Assembly (NCBI GenBank): GCA_014706295.1
Contig: JACSVZ010000016.1
Span: 7,359,168 to 7,423,167, forward strand
Direction of reading: 5' to 3'
Length of the DNA: 64,000 bases
Source of the DNA: Lycocorax pyrrhopterus obiensis
Lineage: Eukaryota; Chordata; Aves; Passeriformes; Paradisaeidae
Of the stretch, positions 1 to 14,368 are shown in pieces. The stretch's first letter is position 1. Each line of letters starts with the position of its first letter. The position numbers and the translations under genes were made by a program. The notes beneath the pieces are model-generated. The model ran no database searches. It was not told where the DNA came from and saw only the letters and a program-made list of their open reading frames with translations.

Positions 1-3000
1 AGGATTAAAGGAATTGCTCATACAAGTTTTGCTTATGTATTCTTTAGTGTTCAGTGTTTTTCTATAGGCACAGTGACACCTTAACCTGTCTCAGGCACAG
101 TGGGCTAGGGACGAGTTACCCGAGGATTGCTCTTATGGAGAGTCACTGTCCTCCAAGTCTGGGGCTGTGTTAAACTGCAGTGCTAAGGAAAATTTCCTCA
201 ACATCTTGACAATTAGAGTACAATTCTTTAAGGTGTTTGGACCCACTGCCTCAGGTCTTTCTGATCTGGTAAGAAGATTCATGGCAGAGGTCTACGTTGA
301 ATGACCAAGGTGCTAGGATTTGTTTCAAATCCGAGAAATTTCACTTTTTCTACATGCTTTTTCTGAAGCTGGCAATTGACTCATTCACAAACTTTAGCTA
401 CCTTGGAAGTAGCATGAATCCTCTTAACCACGTAAAACACCAACCCACCAAACAACAAAGGCCAAACAAACCAAGAACAATTTAAAATATTGCCTAAAAC
501 CTACTGTCTTTGAAGAAGAATATTTACTACTGTGAAAAAAATTCACCTGTCAGAAGCTGAAAAAACTTACAAACACTGACTGGTAGATTCTTCAATATAT
601 ATTTACAATAAATAGTCTTTTTAAGCCTCTCCATGCTGCATCATTTAGTTAAAGAAATGCTTCTTCATGTTTACCTTTGCTTATATCACTGAACTTAAAA
701 TAGAGTTGATTTGTGAATAAGATTTATTTTACAATGAAATGACAGTGTATTAAGACAGCCACAGAAAATATTGCTTTCTTACTTTCCCTGATGACTTCAA
801 ATTCCAATAGTTGCCTATAGATGTGCCAACTCCTAAAAGAAAAGGTGTTTTCTACCTCAAGAGAGGATAAATAGTAAGGAAAATGGACAGAATTCTGGTC
901 CTCACTTCCTTTTCTGAGCAGGGAAGTAGGAGTCTGTGTGACCCATCCACCTGTGCACATTACTAGAAATGTGTCACATTCACAGGGCCCCTGCTCTCTC
1001 CAGGAAAGAAAGGCACAGTAAACAAGGAAAGTACTTCACAGGGCTTCTTCTGCTTTACTTTCCACCCCTCTACTCTCAGAACTGCTCTGCCTTAGAAGAA
1101 CAATTTGCTCAAATTCTGAGTTCCTGTTTTCTGCTCTGTTGGCCCTCTGAGGGGCTACGACAGAACACAACTGTCACTTGTGCTCGTTTCCTGCTTACAG
1201 TATGGAGACCTTTCAGGTTCAATATTCACATTTACCTAGAGTCATTACTGCATCTGCTAAGTAGTGAATAATGAGGTTGCCAATAGACCAGCACTTTACT
1301 CATTTCATGAGGAAAATCTGCACTGACACTTAGCTGGGAGTCTATTTTGAATTTTTCTAGCTATTGATCTGCATTCTGAAGTGCACCCCAGACCTTCTGT
1401 CTCTTGACCTGACCATAATTTTTAGTCCTTCATTTACAATGAATTAAAAGATCATTTCCAGTAAACCCAAGTATCCCCCTGGAATGCTGCCTAATTTGCT
1501 GGAAAGTAGTGTAACTGCTGTTTGCAGAAAGACATTTGGACTTACAGCCTTAAACCAAAGGCTTAGGGCCAAATACTGTCTTCAATTGTGCCACGGTAAT
1601 TCTAATGTAATTATTCTGCTTGTCGTGAAGCTCCTCTCTTGTCATCATCTTCCTGTTTGGGATTTGCAGAATATTTTTCAGGAGTAGTAACAATTTCCTC
1701 TGAAAGCACCTCCAGGAAATGGTCAGAGTGACAAATCTTACGTGATTTCTGTAGATTGGTCAGTGTAAAGATGGAGAAATTGAGTAAGTTATTACTTGGC
1801 CTCTGGTAAGTGCTGTGTAGCATTTCTCAGAAGCTAGAGAAATATTATCTGGCACTTCTCTAACTCTATTTTTAGCAGAGGCTCTTTCTTCATCCTCATT
1901 AGATTCTTAATTCCAAGCAAGAAACTCTGTCTTCTCGGAGAAGGGGAGGAAAAAGAAGAGTTGCAGGGATATGGCTGGGATGTGAGAAAGCACAGCACCT
2001 CAGCTGAGCAGTGATTTCTTAGCACAGATCCTTAGATGTATTTTCAAGGTAAATAACTTTGAGCATGAAGGGAAATAGGGTGCCAGTGCAGAGGGCACTG
2101 ACAAGCCAATGCACTCATTAGAATTCAAAGCACTCCTCTGTGTCTTCTGTCCCCTCGAGAGCAGGCCACAGATGGCTTGTAAAATGTACCTCAGCCTTTG
2201 GAATATGAATTTTAGAGCTGCCAGCTGATGCCCTGCTTCCCGTTGTTGGTTGCAGAGTCTGGTTGGTGGAGATCAGACAATATTACAACGTCAAATTGCC
2301 TGATACACGTCCACCACATGCTTGCTCTTGAAAAAATACCCTCAAAAGCTCTGATGTAAAAGTATCATCACATATTCCCTGGGCTAAATCATTGCAGCTA
2401 GTGAGTGTGGGTAAGAGATCAACTTGAAGGGTTTTGTTTTGCCTGTCAGAAACACTATTTTAATTATATCTCCTGTGGCCAAGCAGCACCTTAAATACTG
2501 ACTTTTAACAAACATGTCAATTGAGGGTTTTAAACTAATGCTTGTAGGTCTATTTTGGCTCACTCTCTGGCATTTAAATGTAGGGTTTGCTCTGATAATG
2601 TTTCTAAGTTTTGTTCTAAAACCATGAGAGCTTGAAAAGTTCAGAAATGCATCAGCTAGCTCTAGAAATCAGGAGGGCCCTGGAACCAGGAGATCAGCAG
2701 CTTAAATTCACATCACTGCCTACGGATGAAATACTCCATCATCTTTTAGAAAAATACAGCTTGTAAAATTGGACACAGAAATTTAGTCTCCCTCGTAACA
2801 GGAAGAAGAAACTGGGCTGAAAGAGAAAGAAATGGGGTGGTGAGACTATAACAAAGAAAACCAAGCTCTTTACACATGACATGGCAGTGGGCTAAGGGAA
2901 AGGACTTGCCTTAGGGAGGGATCTGTGCTGATGGGGAGAGAATCACCCAGAGGGGCAGAAGAGATTTCATTGTGCCCATCCATCACAGGAACCAAGCTGG

Positions 3001-5979
3001 CCGAACCCAGTCTGTCTGTTGTAGTCCCGGCAACAGCACAGGGGTAGAGGTAATGCTGCCTAAAATCCTGCTCTGTTGTAGCTTATCCCAGCTTGGAATA
3101 GGAGCAAAGCTAGGTAGTGGCTGTCCCTGCAGGGATAAAGGCAAAGCGAGCTGCCAGGAGAGCAGATTTATGAGATGGAAAGCATTTTGAACAACACTGA
3201 CAAAAAGTGACAGAAAAATTCTTATTCTCGTCTATAGGTGATAAAATGGGCCACTCAAAGCCCCTTATTTCCTCTGTGTGCCTTACACCAGCCCTGAACA
3301 GCCCCAGCCTGCAGCAGAGGCCTGGCTGTGCCTGGGTACCTCCCACATCCTAGTGCCGCTCTGGAAACCTCAGAGTGCCTCACACGGAGTCCTGGCTGCT
3401 GTCTGCTTGCTCGGTAGGGAGGGCAGTTGTAACCTATCCAAAACCAATTATATTCTCTAGGTCTGGTACAAGTTTTAAGAATTTTTTTTTTGAAATTTGG
3501 GAAAACCATTCAGTTGCATAAGGGAAGAGGTGATGCCAAGACATCGACTGTGCTTCAACATTTGGTTTTATCAAAGCGACTGAGAGGCAGGCATCTAAAA
3601 ATTCCCAACTAGCAAACTAATCTTGTTTGTGCTTTATGCATTAGAAATTTCTGATAATTTTTAGATCTGCTGTTTTAAATGCAGCACTGTAAGTGGATCT
3701 ATGTACCAATGCCTGTCTCTTGAGTCGTGATTGTCTAAAGCCTCTGTTCTGTACAATCACAGCCCTTGCACTTGCTTGCTTTGTTGCTTTCTCTCCCCAC
3801 AGTCCCCACCTCTCCCTTGCCCCCAAAATGCCTGCAGAATGCCAGTTGAAATGAAGAGTGCTAAAGAGGTTGGAGTCATTTCTAGACACAGTTACAATTT
3901 TGTGGTGTAGAATTCAAGAGGATTCAGCCAATAATGCTACAGCCTACACTTGCCATTGACAGCAAAGTTTAAACCAAATGAGATGGTCTAAATGGACTGA
4001 GCCACAGAAACACATTTTGTCCTTTGCTATTTTTCTAGAAAAAATAAAATCAAGGCTGTTTTGGGATGCAAAGCTGAATAGCTGCCTCTGGCATTTAGGA
4101 GAATTACAGGAATGGTGAAGGGTCTGAAAGAAAGCCAGTTTGAGGGTCACATTCTTTACTGCTTTCGTTTGCTGCTGTTATGGAGATTGGAGCACAGTTG
4201 TGCTTAGCACTTGTTTTCCAACTCAGATCCAGCTAGGAAAATGCAATCAGTGCTTCTATGAATGAGAGGTAAAGTTTCTGATTTTGATATACATTCTCTT
4301 TGCTAAGTGCTGAAGGTCTAAAATTCCACCTCTCTAAGGTATTTTCTGCTTTTCAGGTGAATTGGATGGAAGACTTCTGACATCCTTTTGAAGGCTTCCT
4401 GCAGGAAAGATGAAATTTCAAACCTATATATTACCTGAACCTTGATCTCATCCTGTCTGCTATTGAAATATATGACCCAAAAATGCTTCCCTATGAATTA
4501 GGCACTCATCATGCATTTTAACCTCCTTGGAGAAAATTATGCAGGTCTCTGAGTTGCCTGCATGAGTTATCTTTTATTCATTAGAATCCTAAATGTTATT
4601 GACATGCATTCTTAATTATTCCCTGCTGGAAACAGTAGTGTTCCTGAACAAGTATTTTGCATTTGTTATGTCCTGCTGCTAGCATAGTTAATAATGTATA
4701 TAATAATAAAATATGAAGCTATCAGAGCAGAAGAAGAGAACTTATTAATATGACTCAATATAAGAAAATTGTTACTTGTGACTTTCACAGCCTAACAACA
4801 ACATTTTCTGAATACTTCAAGCATGCAGAATCTTTGTGATAGGTCTAGCATGGAAATGACACTGCCAAAAGAAAAGCTGGCAAGACATCACCTGCTATCC
4901 CTCCAAAAGCATTAACTGGAGTAGTACCTTCCTTAGTGGAACTCATGTTGCCAAAAGCTGTCAAAATCAGTCTTTGGACATGTGTCTGGAATTAGTGGCT
5001 GTTTATTCAAACAGAAAATTCCAACCCTAAAAATTATATTTGTCCTTCAATGTTTCCCCTGTCTACTCTTTTTCCATCTCTTCCTCTGTGCACACACATA
5101 CATACTTTTCTTTTGCTTTTTGCTGTATGGGAAACCCAAAGATTTCTAATGAATTAAAAGTTTGTTCTGGAAAACTGTACAATATTCAGGGTTGCTCTCC
5201 GGTAGGAAATCTAGAAGCATCAAAAAAGTCAGTAAAAATGACAGTCTTTTGTTGTGTTGTACAGCAGACAGAGTGTGAGTGATTTGCCACCGTGTCCACA
5301 TCTTTTTCCTTAGTCATTTCCAGCTGGCTGCAATTCCTTAAATACACGGCTTTGCGTGCTGTGCAGTTACATACCATCCAGTTCCTATGCTGTCATCCCA
5401 AAGATTTTTCATTTCATTCTGTAGGATATTTCAGTCTTCTCTGATACTGATAACATGTCCCACTTTTGACATTGACAAATATCACCTTCTGCATCTTTTT
5501 AATGATAATGGCAAAATTAAATATTAAAGAGATGTAGTCCCAATTTCAGACCTTGAAAAGACCATCTAGGAACCAATTTTCAGCCTTCTCATTTTGGCAC
5601 AAATTATCAGTTCCTTGATTTAATCAGATCCCTTGCTGCTTTATACTTATTACACTAAATGTTTTCCTCAGCCTGAAAAACTTAAAGTGCTATTTAATCA
5701 CAGCAGTTCTAAACTACCTGGAATTTCTTATCAAAGAAAATACTAGAATGATCTCAAGGGTGTGCTACTGGTAATCTGATAACAGGATATTATCTTGTTG
5801 TCCATTCATCACTTCATCTTCAGTATTTCTTACCTTTAAAATGTATCCTAAAATCTTAAAACCTCTTAAAGATAGGCCAACAGGCTCATGGTTGATTAGA
5901 TTGTTTATCTTGCTGTTATTTTCCAGCCATGTGCAGGTTAACTGTCAACAGCTCCCTGTAGCTTTTCTTCATGTATCTA
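1..5979. other. Intergenic DNA, no gene recognised
   Basis: No coding exon, RNA gene or classifiable repeat was recognised here. Open frames on both strands are about 100 codons or shorter, have no family resemblance I can name, and fit chance expectation for AT-rich vertebrate DNA. Position upstream of the PXYLP1 CpG island suggests this is the intergenic interval on the side where human carries SPSB4, but no SPRY or SOCS-box coding sequence was seen. Confidence 0.6.
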
Positions 5980-6960
5980 AAAATCATAGTGTCATAGAAT
6001 AATTTGGGTTTGATCTGACCTCCAAAGGTCACCTAGGCCAACTCCCTGCTCACAGCAAGTCTAATGAGATCAGGTTGTGGCGGCATCTGTCCAGGTGAGT
6101 ATTAAACATCTGCAAAGAGGGAGGGACATTCCACAGCTGCCTGGGCATTTGAGTACTTTCATGGTAAGAAAATTTTCTTTCTATCTAATTGCTTTCCTAT
6201 TCCTCCTTGTTCCTGTTGCCTTTTATCCTGCTGCTGTGCCGTTCCAAGCAGAATCTGACTCCGTCTCCCCTGTACCCCCTGATCAGGGAAGCACAGGCTG
6301 CAGTAAGGACATCCTGCGAGTGTTTTCTCTTCCAGGCTCAACAGGCCCATTTCTCTCTGCCTCTTCTCTTCCATCATGTTCTTCAGCCCCCTAAACCATC
6401 TTGGTGGCCACTCACAGAACTCCAAAATGTGAATGTCTGTCCTGTACTGGAGAGACCAGTACTGCGTGTTATATCCCAGAGAGGTCTCACAAGTGCCAAA
6501 CAGAGGGAATGATCACTTCTCTCAGCTGGTGGCCACAAGGATACAGCCCAGGCTAAAGCCTCCTAGGCTCCTTTGATCCAAGGACGCTCTGCTGATTGAT
6601 GTGAACTTGTCCACCTGGACCTTCAGATTTTTTTCCGCAGAGCTGCTTCCCAGAGAGTTGGCTCCAGCCTGTCTGGGTTGTAAGGGGTCATTCCATCCCA
6701 GATGCAGGAATCTGTATTTGCTTTTGTTGTTTAACTCCCCCGGTTCCTGTCAGCCCATTTCCCCAGGCTGTTCAGGTCCCTCCGATGGGCTGCCCTGCCA
6801 TCCAGCATGTTGACAGCTCCTCCCAATGCTGTGCTATCTGCAAACCTGGCAAGAGTGCACTCTGTGCCATCATCCAAATCATTAATGAAGACATTAGACA
6901 GCGCTGATCCCAGCACTGATCCCTGAGGGACACACCAGTAGTGGCTGGCTGCCGGGTGTA
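5980..6960 (-). mobile_element. CR1 LINE fragment with reverse-transcriptase remnant
   Basis: The left edge reads as the reverse complement of a CR1 3' end (a TCATAGAATAATTTGGG-type start followed by GACCTCCAAAGGTCACCTAGGCCAA). Near the right edge the minus strand translates to a CR1 reverse-transcriptase segment: NVFINDLDDGTECTL, then FADS, then RDLNSLGKWADRN (about 6731-6916). CR1 normally has FADD at the catalytic site; here the second Asp is Ser. The adjoining QGSVLG block is in a different frame, so the open reading frame is broken. The middle (about 6100-6700) is diverged but has the layout of a CR1 3' region. The right boundary is approximate. This is an inactive old copy. Confidence 0.88.
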
Positions 6961-8490
6961 TTTTGCATCAATAGTTATTATTGATGATTTCTCTCTTGAC
7001 AAGCCAGAAACCAGCAGCTCTGAGGGAGATTTGTGTGTCTTATTCACATTTGTAGTGAGATCACCAGTGCCAAGACAGACACAGTCCTCAAAAAGTACTG
7101 GTTACCAGCAGTTTCCCAGTGCAGCTTAGTTTGAGTACAAAGTTTTGGGAACACCATTCAGGTTATGCAATTTATGTTGGGAATAGAAAACATTGTCTAA
7201 AACTGCAGTCTTTAGACTGAAGAAGTCTTTCCAATAATGATTTCGCATATTCCACATAATAACGTGGGGTTTTTTCCAAGCAAAATATGTAAAATTAAAA
7301 ATATTTTTATACAATTCAGCTGGAGACAATTGAAAAGGCCATTAAAATAAAATACAGCAGTGGGCTGAAAACAAAATATTTTTGTTATTGGCAGTACTAA
7401 ATAATCCTCTTTACCGCTGTCCTGTGAAGAAAAATGAAAAGATAAAATACAAGAGGCAAAACTGAAAGCAGAGTGTATTGTGTCCACTCTGGACACTTAG
7501 GTAACTTTTGAGATTTATTCTCACAGCTAGAATAACTGGCTGATGCTGAAATAATCCCTTGCCAGAGTAACAAGAATCGCTAGCCTAATAAAAATTTTTT
7601 TTACAGCACATTTTAATATCAATATTATCGGCTCTGGGACTTGTGTTCTGTCACTGGTTTTGACAAAGAAGAGGAAGCAATTATAGAGCTGAAACATGTT
7701 TGCCATCAGCTGTACTTGAAAAGCCTTCAAGTTAAAAGTGTGTATGACACCAGATTGGGTAATGTGTTAAAAAATGTTTAAAATGTACAGGAATAAAGGC
7801 TGAATAAAACTCTTTTCTTATAACACTCTTCAGCTTCAGGAAGCAGTCAAACTAATCCATACTTGATGTTAAGTAATAGTTCTGCTCTGCATCCATTCAC
7901 AAATTACCTGAAGGTAAAATTCTGCCAGATGATGTAGACAGGAGGAGTTTGGTGACCCTGTGAAATTCTGGGTTAACGTAACAATGCCTCAGCTGTAACC
8001 TGTATCAGAAGAGCGAAATATACAAAGAGAAAATGAAATCATTGGAGGCAAGGCTGAGAGAGTAAGGGAAGCCTTTTTTCACACTGCCTTTTTAGAGAGA
8101 AAATTTGTAGAACAGCTGTTTCAGAGGATCTTACAAAACAGTAACCTTGTGGGCAGATCTGTCTGACCTGAGCATGTTCAGATTTTTAGAGCAGTCAGAC
8201 AATGAATGTCTTTTTCTCTCCAGGCAAGAAATTCCTCAATATACCACTCCTGTGTGAAATTTCATCTGTGTTTTACCAGGGAGCTCACTAATGAGTGCCT
8301 TTGTGCCTATGTTCTGTTGACTTTGAGGGCGAGAACTGGACGTAATCACATGTGACAAACGGGCTGCAACTCCAGCTGGAGTTTGTCCTGTAATAACAAT
8401 GTTTCGCTGAGTAAAGGCAGAGGCATTGTAATTCAGACTCTACATTTGGGGGGTTGAAGTATGATCTTTCTTCAATTTCTCCTAAGTTTG

Positions 8491-8544
8491 GGGGTTTTTT
8501 TTTGTTTTTGGGGGGGCTATGATGTGTGTATGTGTGTGTGTGTG
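8491..8544. repeat. Poly-G/T tract and (GT)n microsatellite
   Basis: A run of G and T tracts (8491-8516) is followed by TGTGTGTATGTGTGTGTGTG at about 8524-8543. This is simple-sequence DNA, expected to be length-variable. It accounts for the low-complexity peptide in the overlapping frame. Confidence 0.85.
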
Positions 8545-11500
8545 CTGGTTTACACTAAACTGTGCAACTCTAGACCCAGTTTGCCAGTCTGCTGTTCTAA
8601 TCTTTACGCACCGCTGCCGTCTGACACAGAGCAAAGTCTTTAGGGGCTGAGATTAAACACACTGTGAGTCTCCATTTCTGATGAAAGCTCCACGGGAACT
8701 CCACTGGGATCCCTGCTACTCTGCTGCAGTCAAAGTTGTATGAGCCCCTGTGCCATCCCTTTGTGCCTTAGGGAGACAGCAGTATCATGGATACAATGAG
8801 AGTGCTCTGCCTTCACGCTTTAGGGCATTCATTGCAAAGAATAGCAATGCTTTCCTCCTGTCCTCAAAGCCACTTGTTTACCTACCTCCTTTGTTCGGAA
8901 CTGAAATATTTAGCTTTAAAACCGGGGAGGAAAACTGTCATTTTTTTATTTAGCAGCAGTAGGAAAGTCACACAAAATCACTGTCTCTTTTAATATGCTT
9001 ATTTGGTTAAGCATGCAGAGTGGTAAATTGGCTTTCTCTTCTCCATGTGGTTTAATACCCCACCGATCTATTGGCTGAGGACAAAACAGACCATAACTCA
9101 GTTTTGCCTGCTGTAACAAGTGCTGAGATGAATTAGATCTTAAAGGACTGAATTATGAGATCCAGTATCACAAGGACCTAAAGTCTAATGAACCTTGTAC
9201 TGACTGGACTAGGAACTGCACATTTGTCATAAGTGTGAGTAATTTTGCACATTTGAGAGGGAAAACAATACACCCAAGACTGCTAGTGGTAGACTTTCGG
9301 GAAATAATGTCTTTTACCAATTCTACTGCTTACTTACCAATTTCAGTGAGGAAGCTGTTAATATGCTGAAGGCTGCTACATTTAATTAACAATTTATTCC
9401 ATGTAAAAGTTTGAAGATGCCCTGGTTTCAGCTGGGATAGGTTAAACCACATCAGAAGGTTTACAAAAAGTCTACAGTTAAATATTTTCAGCTCTGCAGG
9501 GGGTTTCTAATCTGCCAGAGTAGAAAAATCCAAAAGAAAACATGCTTAGAATATACTGTAAATAGGGGCCTCTAAACATTAGAGAGTACCCTTAGATAAA
9601 CACAGATCGTTTTATAGTCTGCTAAGAAACCAGCATTTGCTCCTGGTGTGCAAGATATCAAATAAAAAACCCACATACAAACAGCGCAATCTCATTTTAC
9701 CCAGAGAAGGTTTAACACATAAACCCAACTGAGACCTGTACAGTGGTTTTACTTCTTTAAATACAGGCAGCCAGAAAAAGAGATACTAAAGTTTCATTGC
9801 ACACCCTGTGCAGGGCTGATTTTAGTTGTCCTTTTTCCCAGCTGCACGTGGTCCCTCTAAAGGGCCATAAAGTCTTAAAAGGATTTACTGGAGTTACCTG
9901 GCACAGTTGGTGTGTCAAGTTTTGATTGTTTCTTTGAGACACCTCAGGTCATCTCTGTAATTCCCACCTGGCTTGGTTTTACTTCTCATGCAGGGAGGTG
10001 GAGTAAATCTGACACCAGTGTAGCCGAAAGCAGAATGTAAGAGGCAGCTTGTTTTGTATCTGAGCCCATTTAAAGGATTTCTTTAAAAAAGTCTTTAAAC
10101 ATGTACCTAATATTAGCAGAGTTCAGTAGAACTCAAATACGTATTAGATGTAAGAATGCTTTCTTCATTCAGAACTTGCACTTGACTGTGGGCAAGACGC
10201 TTGCATTGCTATGTGGCTTTTTAAAAGGGCTAATTCTCCTCCTCTTAGTCATGCTGATGTAAACCTGAAATAACCCCACTGAGGTCACTGGGGAATGGCA
10301 GAGCTCTTTTTGTGTGTCTGAAATCAGCCTGCTAAATAAGCAGAACCAATACAGACTACTTGAAAAACTCTCAGAATCTACTAAGACTGCCATTGCATGC
10401 GTACAGGGGAAAAAAAAAATCACTTAAATGTTGTTTCAGCTTCAAATTCAATTTTAGAACTTCAGTTTTTGAGGCAAAAAAAATAGACAAATTTCAGTGG
10501 CTAATATTACTTTCAAGCTTCTGAAAAGAAATATCAAACTACTGGGAGTGGGGAAGGGGAATGAAATTCTCAAAATAGAAAACTCTCTTCACTTGAAGGC
10601 TGTCAGGAAAACAAGCCCCCGGTTTCCTGCAGCTGCAAGAGCAGCCAGAGCTCACTTTAATGGCAGTCAGCGGGAGAGAGGCAAGTTGCTCTATTTTCTC
10701 CACGCTTGGGCTGCAGCTCACAATGTATACAGATGTTTGGTGTTGGGATACACATCCAATCCCCAGTTCTCCCACAGCACTGACATGGAGAGGAGGTTCC
10801 ATGCCGGGAGTCACCTGCAGACCTTTGTATGAGTGTCAGACCAAGAGTATTCATGCCCTGCCTATGGATACTGAAAAAACTCCAGCAGAGAATTTCTTCA
10901 GCTCTCTGCAGCATTTTTGTGAGAGTTCTGTCTTTCCCATGCAAGTAACTCAAAACAATGTTACAGTTTTGTAAACTTCTTGCAGCTGCGGATTGTTTTG
11001 GCAGAATTGTTATGGTTCTAACTCGAAAAACATTCAGAGATGGGTGTCTTAGAACTTGACCAATCCCCTTAAGCAGTGGATGGCAAAAAACCAATTACCT
11101 TATGCCACTTAATATACTTTGTGAACTAACATATAAAAGCCTTCTGAGAATTCATTAAAGCGCTTCCATTTATCCCTGAGCCTGGACTTTGTGTCGTTTC
11201 TCTGCTCGTCCGTGGGGAAAACAGCGACACTGCCTGTCTGGCTGGTTGGTAGGGCCCCTGGCATGTATTCCTTACCACGCTACACATAAGGAAGTATTTT
11301 GGTGGATCCCTTGGGTCTTGATCCTTGGATAGGACCTGTGATCCCTCAGCTGGGTTCCCTAATTCATTTTTGAGGGGACCTGCAGCTTTTTCTGGGTAGC
11401 AGTAGTAAAATGCTCCCTGTCTGTCCAATAGCTGAAAATGAAGCTCTTCAGTCTGCTGCAGCTGGGTCACTCTTCACTTGGGATTGTGGGATTAATCCTT

Positions 11501-14320
11501 CCTGACAGCTCCATGCATATGGATATGTTTGTTTTCAGACATGTACTTGAGCTAATGAGCGTTTGGGCCGTTGCTTGGCTAATTCTTTTCATTATGGGCA
11601 ATCTGCTGCTCATCCACAGGACTTGTGTTATTTAGCTATTCTCTGCAGTGACTGTGATCAAATGGTCTCTTTTTATCATCACACAGTGCACAACATTATT
11701 TGTCTCTCTCACATTCCTGACTCAATACCCTCCCATCTTTGCTTGATCTTGTCCTGCCCTTGAAACATGCTAGTTAGCTGTATGCAAAAACTAACAAGAC
11801 AAAGACATCACAGTTTTTCTGAAAAGGAAAAAAAAGTGAGTCCTCAGAGTGACAATGACAAATGATTTATACTGGCAGACACTCTTCATTAACGCTGAAT
11901 GCTGATAGTCTGCATTCAGCAAGATAGAGGTGACCTCTAGGACCATCATTTGGCCTGATATTTGTTCATTTAACCTAAAAAAAATTATGCTGTCTTTAAC
12001 ATACTAAAAATATAAAAATTACATTTCCCCTCACGACATATGCAATAAAGGGTAATCTCCTAGTAGCCTTTTTAGCATCTATAATTTTACAGAGCACTCT
12101 AAAAGTTACGGGTTTTTTCCAGCCATCATCAGACCCACTGACATAAAAGTTGCTGCCATCACATTGCACACGCTGGACCTTCAGCTGTGGGAAAGTGTCA
12201 TTCCCCTGACCCAGCATCACATCCCAGCTCAGCATCCTGGCCCTTGCCTCTCTTGTTTGTGTTTGCCATGCTTCACACGTATCTGAAGTGATAGTGGAAA
12301 CCTTGTAAGAGCTGATTGTTGAGAGGCACCGGTGCTCTTTGTAGAATATTAAAAGGACCGATTAATACACCACACAATTCACTGAGGAAGGAGCCTCTGT
12401 GAATGGCTGTAAACAAGAAATGTCGCTCATATGGAGAGGAAATAAGTGCTGTGGCCCTAAGGGTGCTCCTGGACCCTAACGATGCTGCCCAGGCTCACCC
12501 AGTGCCCCCATCCAAAGGAACGAGAAGATTTAGGAATTAACTGCCTAAGGGCTCCACAGGTACAGTAGAATGGGGGATTTTCTTTTCTTCACAGAATGTG
12601 CTCAGCAAAGATCTCTAAGAATGGGAGAAGCTGAAAGGAATCAGGCAGTGCTGCAATTGCAGGTTTTTAGATATTCTGGGAATACTGCTTATAACTGGTG
12701 TTCACAGTGGGTTCCTCAGGCTGAATCAAGTATTAAAATATGGCTTTTTCACTTCCTTGTCTGAAAGCAAGTTCTCCTAAGACTGGAGCTACTCCTAAGG
12801 CTACTGGATTTGTTCCTTTGACAAACCTTAAAGTAGCGAGGAGGAAATTAATTCTTGAAATCCTCACCATATGTGGGTGTAAAACAGAGAAACCTGGCTT
12901 AGCTACACTGACTGTTTTTCCTCTGACACACTGAGAAAACACTCCACAACTCATTCACTGTCTACATTCTACACACTTCCTTATTTGTTTCTACACACTG
13001 GAGTAGTGCCTTCTGTATGTTAATGCAGAAGAATTGAACCCTAAAAGTGAGATGTATTCTGACACAAGTATCAAATGCAGCTAGAAATAAATGATATTGA
13101 AGTGTCTGGCTTTATAACTGCTTAGTATGTTACTATTCCTGCCTTGGAGCAGTTACATGTGATCATACTGGAAGTTCATCTGATACAGCAGGATGTGCAG
13201 GTACGTGTGTAGAAGTCTTCTGCTGATTCACAATATGCCAGTCAGTGTTGACTATAAGCAAGAAGAATTAAAATTTTGGGAGGGTGGATCTTGCAGTGCT
13301 ATTTATCTCTACTTAAACTAGGACATGGCTCCAGACTATATGTGTCTTGCATTCTCAGCCAATGGATTTGTGCACAGAAACAGGACACTGAGATACTCAG
13401 ATACCCAAATTATTCAGTGTTACTCATATTTCCAGTAGCAATAACTTAATATTCTCATTTGAATGTATTCTACACCCACCCATGTTATCTGTGTCCATGT
13501 ACACATTGTTTCCTGATGGAACATCAGGACTGTATGCCAAGTGGAGCTGTACCTGCTGGCTTTGATGCAAAGCAGTGTTAGTGCCCACAGCCTAAGGAGA
13601 CCAACATTCCTGTTCCATATGACTTCTTTGCCTCTCTGGTGACAAAGAACACAGTATGAAAAATACCTGTATGTCAACACCAACTTCCGTGCATGTGTGT
13701 CCATGACGTATTCCAAGGCTTTTCCCAAATTCACATTTTGGACAGCAGTGTGGGACATAAAAGTGCCCTAGATATTGATTTTAATGGAAGGACAATGACT
13801 CAGGAGGAAGCAGCCACCACTTTTCATGTCTGGCTGGGGTCCCTCAGGAGCTGGTTTGACGTGTATCAGAGAACGGGGTAATAAGGAAGCTGAAAGTGAT
13901 GTTGTCAGTGCTGAAGGCTATTCTTCCAGGTAGGTTTCCCTAATTATACTTTTTAAGTTAGCAGTTTCCTTGAGAACTAAATACAACAGGGAAACAATAT
14001 CACATGCTTAAAATTCTCCTAACTTTATGGACAACTCTTTAGTTCTGTGCAGCCAGAAGGGTCAGAATTCTTCCCCAGCAAGATACCTGGGAATTCCTCA
14101 GAAGCCAGGAAGCATTCAGACACTAAAGCCAGTTTTGCTGGCATCTCACCATCTGGTCCCAACTTGCCCGGCAACAGAAGGGCTAAGAGCTGTCACTCTG
14201 AATAACTTTACTGCCTACGTCTTTGGCAAGTTGAGTCTGAATTTAACTAAAATCACAGCTTGCAGCAAGAATATTTATGAACTAGGAAACCCTCCTGCAA
14301 GCGTATAAGGGCAATCTTTT

Positions 14321-14368
14321 ACATATATATATATATGTATATATATATATATGTATATATTTTTTTTT
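14321..14368. repeat. (AT)n microsatellite with a poly-T end
   Basis: Alternating AT repeats are interrupted twice by ATGTAT and run into a T tract. The AT part is self-complementary and could extrude as a cruciform. It is likely polymorphic in length. Confidence 0.9.

Noticed and set aside
6077..6512. Overlapping plus and minus frames of 88-107 codons
   Set aside because: They lie inside the CR1 copy at 5980-6960 and are repeat-derived.
9421..9446. CCTGGTTTCAGCTGGGATAG, similar to the start of some avian endogenous-retrovirus LTRs
   Set aside because: Only about 20 bases resemble it and the following sequence diverges. No LTR body, polyadenylation region or target duplication was seen.
10657..11094. 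A 145-codon minus-strand frame overlapping a 104-codon plus-strand frame
   Set aside because: No family resemblance, no splice or promoter context, and length near chance expectation for this window.
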